From Pollutimonas bauzanensis (lineage in GTDB: Bacteria; Pseudomonadota; Gammaproteobacteria; Burkholderiales; Burkholderiaceae_B), in assembly GCF_900129885.1 (NCBI RefSeq), contig NZ_FQXE01000006.1:212179-276178 (forward strand): a stretch of 64,000 bases of DNA, in the 5' to 3' direction. The notes under the pieces were generated by a model. It did not search any database. It had not been told where the DNA came from and saw only the letters and a list, made by a program, of their open reading frames with translations. The first letter of the stretch is position 1, and each line of letters begins with the position of its first letter. The position numbers and the translations under genes were made by a program. Below are positions 59,172 through 64,000 of the stretch, in pieces.

Positions 59172-60828
59172 GATGACCTCCCAGGACATGGCCGGCAAGC
59201 TGCTTGCCGCCGGGTTCGAGCGCAGTGGGCCATCGGCCACGGCTTTGAGTGACCCCATCGCCGACACGCCGATGGTCGTGACGCTGGACCAGTTGCGGCC
59301 CTACGACCACGATCCCCGCAAAAAGCGCAACTCGGCCTACGATGAAATCAAGGCCTCCATCCGCGAGCGCGGCCTGGATGCGGCGCCAGCCATCACACGC
59401 CGTCCTGGCGAGGCGCACTACATCATCCGCAACGGCGGCAACACCAGGCTGGCGATCCTGCGCGAACTCTGGACAGAAACGAAGGACGAGCGCTTCTTCC
59501 GCATATCGTGCCTGTTCCGGCCGTGGCCTGCGCGCGGGGAGATCGTCGCGCTGACCGGGCACCTCGCCGAGAACGAACTGCGTGGCGGCTTGACGTTCAT
59601 CGAGCGCGCCCTCGGCGTCGAGAAGGCGCGCGAGTTCTATGAAGCGGAAAGCAGCACGACCTTGAGCCAGTCCGAGCTGGCCCGTCGCTTGGGCGCCGAC
59701 GGCTTCCCCGTGCAGCAGTCACACATCAGCCGCATGGCCGATGCGGTGCGCTACCTGCTGCCTGCGATCCCGACCGTGCTGTATGGTGGCCTCGGTCGCC
59801 ACCAGGTCGAGCGGCTGTCGGTCATGCGCAAGGCCAGTGAGCGCACGTGGGAGCACTATGCCAAGGGCCGCTCCCTGCCGCTCGACTTCGACAGTTTCTT
59901 CCAAGAAGTGCTGTCGCAGTTCGATACCCAGGCCGACGAGTTCTCGCCGCAGCGTGTGCAGGACGAGTTGATCGGTCAGATGTCCGAGCTGCTGGGCATC
60001 GACTACGACGTGCTTGCCCTGGACCTGACCGAATCCGAGAGCCGCCACCGCGCCCTGGTCAGCGACCCAACCCCGCCATCGGCGCCGCCGGCATTGCCTG
60101 AGCCTGGGGCCATCGCACGGCCGCCGATTGAACCGGCACCGTCCCCCGCCACAGCAGCACATTCTGCAGGCCACTCTGCCGCCGCGCCGACAAGGCCCCA
60201 GGACGATGCGGCCCCGCGTGAGGCATCCGCAGCCACCCCTGCGGCAGCGGCTGGCGATCTACTTGACGAGCACATCGTCTCTCCGGCACCCACGACGCAG
60301 CGGCTCCAGTCCATCCAGCGCATGGTCGCCGACCAGTTGGGCGATGCGCTTCCGCCCGACTTCTCGGCCAACGTGCTGCAGTCGATTCCCGTGCAGGCCG
60401 GTGGCCTCTATCCCATCTCGGACATCTGGCATATCGACCCAGGTCTCGACGCACCCGGCCGCCTGCGCGTCCACATCGCGCAGTTCGCGCGCGAGATCGC
60501 GGGCGAGGTCGACCTGGACGCGTGTGTCGAGGATCGTTCAGATGGCATCGGGTTCGCGTGTCGTGCCCCGACCCAGGTTTCGTCGCCGCTCGCACGTGCC
60601 GTGCTCGCGCTGCTGGTTTCCCTGGCCGGTCAGCAGTCGGCCGACGTGGGCTTGGACGGCGGGCACTTCGTCACCGACCTGCCAGCGCTGTTGCACGGCC
60701 AAGGCCAACGTCATGCCGACGGGGCCCGGCGATTGAGCGACACCGCGCTGGTCAAGCTGTTTCGTCTGCTGCGGCTGGCCCGGCGCCTGCTGGATCTGGA
60801 AGCCGGCGCTCTCGGTCCTGGGACCTGA
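59164..60828 (+). CDS. bisD: ParB-domain ICE regulator (BisD-like)
   Basis: 554 residues from the ATG at 59164. The N-terminal ParB/Srx-type domain reads LRPYDHDPRKKRNSAYDEIKASIRERGLDAAPAITRRPG (about 46-84) with RNGGNTRLAILREL. A helix-turn-helix follows (LSQSELARRLGADGFPVQQSHISRMADAV, about 166-194). After an Ala/Pro-rich linker (about 300-385) comes a C-terminal domain of about 170 residues. In ICEclc the ParB-domain protein here, BisD, joins BisC to make a FlhDC-like activator of transfer genes and of its own promoter. It may also act with ParA in partition. Assignment follows gene order. Confidence 0.75.
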   Translation: MAEMTSQDMAGKLLAAGFERSGPSATALSDPIADTPMVVTLDQLRPYDHDPRKKRNSAYDEIKASIRERGLDAAPAITRRPGEAHYIIRNGGNTRLAILRELWTETKDERFFRISCLFRPWPARGEIVALTGHLAENELRGGLTFIERALGVEKAREFYEAESSTTLSQSELARRLGADGFPVQQSHISRMADAVRYLLPAIPTVLYGGLGRHQVERLSVMRKASERTWEHYAKGRSLPLDFDSFFQEVLSQFDTQADEFSPQRVQDELIGQMSELLGIDYDVLALDLTESESRHRALVSDPTPPSAPPALPEPGAIARPPIEPAPSPATAAHSAGHSAAAPTRPQDDAAPREASAATPAAAAGDLLDEHIVSPAPTTQRLQSIQRMVADQLGDALPPDFSANVLQSIPVQAGGLYPISDIWHIDPGLDAPGRLRVHIAQFAREIAGEVDLDACVEDRSDGIGFACRAPTQVSSPLARAVLALLVSLAGQQSADVGLDGGHFVTDLPALLHGQGQRHADGARRLSDTALVKLFRLLRLARRLLDLEAGALGPGT

Positions 60829-60843
60829 GCGAGGGAGGCCCGC

Positions 60844-61404
60844 ATGTCCGCACCTAACCCACTCAACCAGGCCGTCATCGCGCAGGCGCTCTACGATCTG
60901 CGCAACGGGCAACTGCGCCGCTGCAAGGCGATGGGATTCGGTGAGGAAGAATTGGATGCGCTCAAGCATCCGGCGCTGATCAGCGTACTGGCCAATGCCA
61001 GCGTCTCGTGGTGCTCTGTCTCGGTGAACCGGGAAGTGCTCCGGCGATTGCTCAAACAGGCGCAGGACGTGGAGAAGGAGATCGCCACCGTCGATCGCAT
61101 GTTGCGCCTGGGGGCCAGTACGGAAATGGCGAGCCGTTTTTATGGGCTGACGCACCAGGAAGTCGCGCTACGGCGTGAAGTTCTCGGCCTGCCCAAACGC
61201 AAGGGGCGCCATCCGGTTCTGGACGAGGAGCAGGACACCGAGCTGTGGCGACGCTGGAAGGCCGTGACCAGCAGCAGGAATGTCGAGCTGGAGGATGAGA
61301 CCTCGGTTCTTGATGCGGCAATGGACCTCGCCGAAGGCATGGAACTGCCGCTGTCGGTGGTCTGGGCTGCGATCAAGAACTGGATCGATCAGGGATTGGG
61401 TTGA
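60844..61404 (+). CDS. bisC: DUF2857 ICE regulator (BisC-like)
   Basis: 186 residues, GAGGGAGG ahead of the ATG. All-helical, with the pattern NGQLRRCKAMGFGEEELDALKHPAL (about 22-46), then EMASRFYGLTHQEVALRREVLGLP, a plausible recognition helix, and VVWAAIKNWIDQ at the end. DUF2857 proteins are confined to ICEs of this family. BisC of ICEclc is described as a distant FlhC relative that works with BisD in a positive feedback loop creating a transfer-competent subpopulation. It lies 15 bp after bisD and 3 bp before the next gene. Confidence 0.75.
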   Translation: MSAPNPLNQAVIAQALYDLRNGQLRRCKAMGFGEEELDALKHPALISVLANASVSWCSVSVNREVLRRLLKQAQDVEKEIATVDRMLRLGASTEMASRFYGLTHQEVALRREVLGLPKRKGRHPVLDEEQDTELWRRWKAVTSSRNVELEDETSVLDAAMDLAEGMELPLSVVWAAIKNWIDQGLG

Positions 61405-61407
61405 GTC

Positions 61408-62658
61408 ATGGCCGTGGACGACGCTGCACCACGAGCACCACGCCAAGGCCCGGTCGCCCTCGCTGATCTGTTCGACAGCGCGCTGAAAGACCTTGCACCG
61501 AAACCTCGCCCGCCCGCGTCCGCGCCAGCTCCCGCATCCGCAACATCTCCTGTCTCCGCAACCGGCGACGGTTTTCTGTTCAGCGGCAATCGGCACGAGA
61601 GCGTGCCGCGACGGCTGTTCCTGGACCGACGCCTGACGCCGCTGGAACGCAATGCCTGGCAAGTCTTTCGGATGATGCTCAACGAGGATGGGGTCACGGC
61701 GTTTCCGACGTATGAGCAACTTCGCCCGTGGCTCGCGTCAATGCCCTGCGCCGGACAGGCCTCTCACGAGACCGTGGCACGGGCGCTGACGCTGTTGCGC
61801 CTGACTCGCTGGTTGAGTCTCGTGCGCCGCAGGCGTGACCCCAAGACCGGGCGCATCCTCGGCAACCTCTACGTCCTGCACGATGAGCCCCTGACGCCTT
61901 TCGAGGCGATGCAGCTCGACCCGGACTACTTGGAGCTCGTCAGCCAAGCCCTGGGCCATTCGGCCAAGGCCGTCCAGGTCGTGGGCTTGCACACCCTCAA
62001 GGAAATCGCCGAAGACCCGTTGTTGTCTGGCCGCACGTTGCCCTCGCGGCTGCAGGTCCTTGCCGAACGCCTCGCGAGCCAGGGCATTGGGTCGCAGGAG
62101 AGTTATCCACAGAAGGATAGGGTTCACGATTCCGAAGAAGGGGCGCCGAGCCTTCTTCGGAATTCTGATGACCCCTCTTCGGATTCCGAAGCAGGGCCGA
62201 AACCCGCGTCAGACGGCGCTCTTCGGAATCCGAAGCAGGACCGTACTGTACGTAGTAGTCGTATGAATGAAGTACGTACTACCGCGCGTGAGCGTGGGCA
62301 GGCGCGTGCGATGCCAGGAGTTCGCCTGCCTGATCGCTTTCTCGGCTTGAAGGAAGAGCAGCAGGCCGCCGCCATCGTGGCATTGCAGCAGGTCGATGCT
62401 CCGCTACGCCAGGCCGTGCTGGACGAATGGGCGGATCGCTGTCGCGGCAGCACCATCCGCAACCCGGCAGGCTACCTGTTCGGCATCATCCAGCGCGCCA
62501 TCCGTGGCGAGTTCAACGCCTGGGCCAAGCAAGCCGGGTCAGCACCGCCACCTGCCCCTGCACGAGATGCACCGCCTGAACCACCGCGCAATGTGGTTCC
62601 ACCCGAGGTGGCCCGGCAGCACATTGACCGGCTGCGCGACCTTCTGCGCAGTAGCTGA
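61408..62658 (+). CDS. STY4528-family island replication-type protein
   Basis: 416 residues. Residues 55-190 form a winged-helix initiator-like domain (RLFLDRRLTPLERNAWQVFRMML; QASHETVARALTLLRLTRWLSLVRRRRDPKTGRILGN), similar to plasmid replication initiators. Residues 225-300 are low-complexity and coincide with a palindrome cluster in the DNA. The C-terminal part has AAIVALQQVDAPLRQAVLDEW and NPAGYLFGIIQRAIRGEF. Members are annotated as pathogenicity-island replication proteins without a proven activity. An initiator binding repeats within its own gene, as with lambda O, would fit what is seen. Confidence 0.78.
   Translation: MAVDDAAPRAPRQGPVALADLFDSALKDLAPKPRPPASAPAPASATSPVSATGDGFLFSGNRHESVPRRLFLDRRLTPLERNAWQVFRMMLNEDGVTAFPTYEQLRPWLASMPCAGQASHETVARALTLLRLTRWLSLVRRRRDPKTGRILGNLYVLHDEPLTPFEAMQLDPDYLELVSQALGHSAKAVQVVGLHTLKEIAEDPLLSGRTLPSRLQVLAERLASQGIGSQESYPQKDRVHDSEEGAPSLLRNSDDPSSDSEAGPKPASDGALRNPKQDRTVRSSRMNEVRTTARERGQARAMPGVRLPDRFLGLKEEQQAAAIVALQQVDAPLRQAVLDEWADRCRGSTIRNPAGYLFGIIQRAIRGEFNAWAKQAGSAPPPAPARDAPPEPPRNVVPPEVARQHIDRLRDLLRSS
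62103..62280 (+). other. Origin-like cluster inside the STY4528-type gene
   Basis: TTATCCACA (62103-62111) is an exact E. coli-type DnaA box. It is followed by an inverted repeat with 13-bp arms (ATTCCGAAGAAGG, 62129-62141 and 62151-62163), two 15-bp palindromes CTTCGGA-N-TCCGAAG (62177-62191 and 62221-62235, each followed by CAGG-CCG), and a GTAC-rich tract with AGTACGTACT (62271-62280). Origin activity is inferred. Confidence 0.5.
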
Positions 62659-62706
62659 GCGCGACGAGCGACAAGGGCGTGAAGCAGACGTCGATGGCCG
62701 TCAGTA

Positions 62707-62872
62707 GAGCTATCCCCAGGGGATAGATGTACTACAAGCTGTAACGCCGACAGGCACGGCATGGCACTTCGGTCCAGGGGGGCCGTAATGGCGTCGGTTG
62801 CATGAGCGCACGCACCATTTGCGCGAGCAGCGCTCCATGGCTTTCGATGGAGCTATCCCCTGGGGATAGCTC
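62707..62872. repeat. Pair of CTATCCCC-type palindromes
   Basis: Copy one (62710-62726) is CTATCCCC-A-GGGGATAG. Copy two (62850-62872) has 11-bp arms GAGCTATCCCC around a single T. They share the half-site GAGCTATCCCC, stand 143 bp apart, and occupy the 331-bp gap (62659-62989) before the TIGR03761 gene; no gene is seen in that gap. Confidence 0.7.
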
Positions 62873-62989
62873 GTGTCACAGGCCACCGCTGCCACGACAA
62901 CCGGGTCCCGGTTCATTTCGGTTTGTTGACTGACTGCCTTCCGTTGCGTGCCGATCCTGACCGCTCCTTTTCCCAAGCGAGCGGACGCC

Positions 62990-63778
62990 ATGGCAACCAA
63001 CGAACCTCTGCAACTCAATCTCGGCTCTTTGCGCAGCGCGATGTCGCTGACGCTTCACACCCACCACGCCTCGCGCATCTGGCATGGCCGCGCCGCCGCC
63101 GAGGGGCGACCCGGCATCGTCGGCCTGAACGGCTACATCGCCGTGATGAACAAGATGAAGCGCGGCTCGGAGCAGGACGACCCGTACAGCGACTGGTGGA
63201 TGTTGCGCATCGAGGAAAAGCTCGACCAGACCAGGACCACGTTGCAATCGCTGCGCGAGCAGGTTGACCAGGCACTGGCCGGCGTGCCTGCGGCGTTGAG
63301 CCTGGGTGAGAACCTCAACGTGCAGCCGGTGAAGCTCCCCTTGTTCGTGAACGCGCAGCTCGGCTTTGCCGCCGTCTATCTGCTGGCCGACTACGACGAC
63401 ATCGCCCGCAAGCTGATCCTCGCCCACCACACCGCGCTGATCGATCGCTCGACGTTGGAGCGCTGGCTCAACGAAGGTGCCCACGCGCTGCGCAGCCTGT
63501 TCAGCCTGGCCCAGCAATACCGCTACTCGGGCTGCACCCGCGACGACTTCGCGGCCAAGAACGCCGCAGCTCGGGCAGCATTGGAGAAGTTCGGCGAACT
63601 GCCGCAGGACGTGCTCGAAGGCATGCGCCGCTCGAAGTTTGCGCCGCCCGTCGTGCGCCGTGGTCTGCAACAGCGTGGTGATAGCGCTGCCGCAGCCGCA
63701 TCTCCCACCGACGAAGGCGCTGCCGCCGATTCGGCCGAGGCCAAGTCCACAGCCGCCGGCGAGGACGAACCGGCATGA
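62990..63778 (+). CDS. TIGR03761-family ICE protein
   Basis: 262 residues from the ATG at 62990; a GTG at 62948 in frame is possible, and neither has a strong ribosome site. The N-terminal LRSAMSLTLHTHHASRIWHGR (about 14-34) and the following GRPGIVGLNGYIAVMNKM, then SDWWMLRIEEKL, are the marks of this PFL_4669/TIGR03761 family found only in integrating conjugative elements. The middle has RSLFSLAQQYRYSGCTRDDF. The C-terminal 40 residues are Ala/Glu rich. Function unknown; the gene usually lies among replication and processing genes. The stop overlaps the next start (ATGA). Confidence 0.85.
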   Translation: MATNEPLQLNLGSLRSAMSLTLHTHHASRIWHGRAAAEGRPGIVGLNGYIAVMNKMKRGSEQDDPYSDWWMLRIEEKLDQTRTTLQSLREQVDQALAGVPAALSLGENLNVQPVKLPLFVNAQLGFAAVYLLADYDDIARKLILAHHTALIDRSTLERWLNEGAHALRSLFSLAQQYRYSGCTRDDFAAKNAAARAALEKFGELPQDVLEGMRRSKFAPPVVRRGLQQRGDSAAAAASPTDEGAAADSAEAKSTAAGEDEPA

Positions 63779-64000
63779 GCGACCCGAACCGCGAACCGCG
63801 CTACTTCCGTCGTCTGGAACAGCCAGCCTTCATGCGGCTGGAACACGCGGCCTCTCTAAAAGGCCTTTTAAAGCCTTTTAAAGGTAAAGGGGACTTCGAG
63901 GCCTGGGCCAGCCAGTGCTTCGCCATGCGCGACGAGTTGATTGCCCTGGCGCAGCGACAGGTGCTGCCACAGGCGTGCGGGCATCCCTTCCACCTGCTTC
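63775..64000 (+). CDS. DUF3158 (STY4534-type) ICE protein, N-terminal part
   Basis: 75 codons before the window ends. Reads RYFRRLEQPAFMRLEHAASL, then LKGLLKPFKGKGDFEAW and MRDELIALAQRQVL, the start of the DUF3158 family that follows TIGR03761 in these elements. Overlaps the previous stop by four bases. Function unknown; proposed to take part in element replication or maintenance because ssb and topoisomerase genes usually follow. Confidence 0.75.
   Translation, partial: MSDPNREPRYFRRLEQPAFMRLEHAASLKGLLKPFKGKGDFEAWASQCFAMRDELIALAQRQVLPQACGHPFHLL

Larger units (their letters stand above)
56104..64000. mobile_element. ICEclc-type integrative and conjugative element, left part
   Basis: From the attachment repeat to the window edge the genes are co-linear with the regulatory/partition end of ICEclc and PAGI-2-like elements: BisR-like, alpA, parA, shi, bisD, bisC, STY4528-type, TIGR03761, DUF3158. 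Transfer genes, cargo and the integrase with intact tRNA-Gly are expected to the right. Confidence 0.85.

Noticed and set aside
63857-63870. Palindrome TAAAAGGCCTTTTA in the DUF3158 gene
   Set aside because: The bases encode the conserved-looking LKGLLKPF stretch with Lys/Leu/Phe codons; no evidence that it acts as a DNA site.
1-64000. CRISPR array
   Set aside because: No regularly spaced 24-40 bp direct repeats were seen; the only tandem repeat is the 18-bp unit at 29536-29577.

Overview
The window reads as a GC-rich betaproteobacterial chromosome, most likely Alcaligenaceae (Bordetella/Achromobacter type). The reasons are four stand-alone Bug/TTT-type periplasmic binding proteins, many CoA-transferase catabolic operons, and a clc-type integrative and conjugative element (ICE). 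No complete tRNA, rRNA or CRISPR array was seen.

Layout. 1-4.7 kb: the end of a 4-hydroxyphenylacetate meta-cleavage operon (hpaG fragment, hpaH, hpaI), then a RidA protein, a zinc alcohol dehydrogenase and an EamA exporter. 4.8-8.6 kb: an anchored unknown, a terminator with a tRNA-Gly-like relic, a ferredoxin-reductase/patatin fusion and a GNAT toxin fragment. 9.2-14.1 kb: a Bug protein/oxidoreductase/enoyl-CoA hydratase/CoA-transferase operon with a divergent GntR regulator. 14.1-24.8 kb: a MarR regulator divergent from an oxidoreductase followed by an RND tripartite efflux pump, a two-component system and a MipA/OmpV porin. 25.8-38.8 kb: a LacI-family regulator and a catabolic/transport cluster whose two outer promoters carry the same double operator.

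39.5-56.1 kb is bounded by direct repeats of an 18-bp sequence matching the 3' end of tRNA-Gly, the integration site of ICEclc-type elements. It holds hipBA, a five-gene CoA-transferase/lyase/Bug operon with a LysR regulator, AbiE with a nonsense-interrupted toxin, tacAT, a deleted IS66 copy and several scraps of integrase, transposase, aldehyde dehydrogenase and toxin genes.

56.1-64 kb is the regulatory and partition end of an ICE related to ICEclc: a BisR-like gene, alpA, parA, shi, a ParB-domain gene (bisD-like), a DUF2857 gene (bisC-like), an STY4528-type gene, a TIGR03761 gene and the start of a DUF3158 gene. The ICE continues past the right edge, where its integrase and the intact tRNA-Gly should lie. 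The strongest unexplained signal is a DnaA-box and palindrome cluster inside the STY4528-type gene, which looks like an embedded replication origin. Next is the paired-operator architecture of the LacI regulon.
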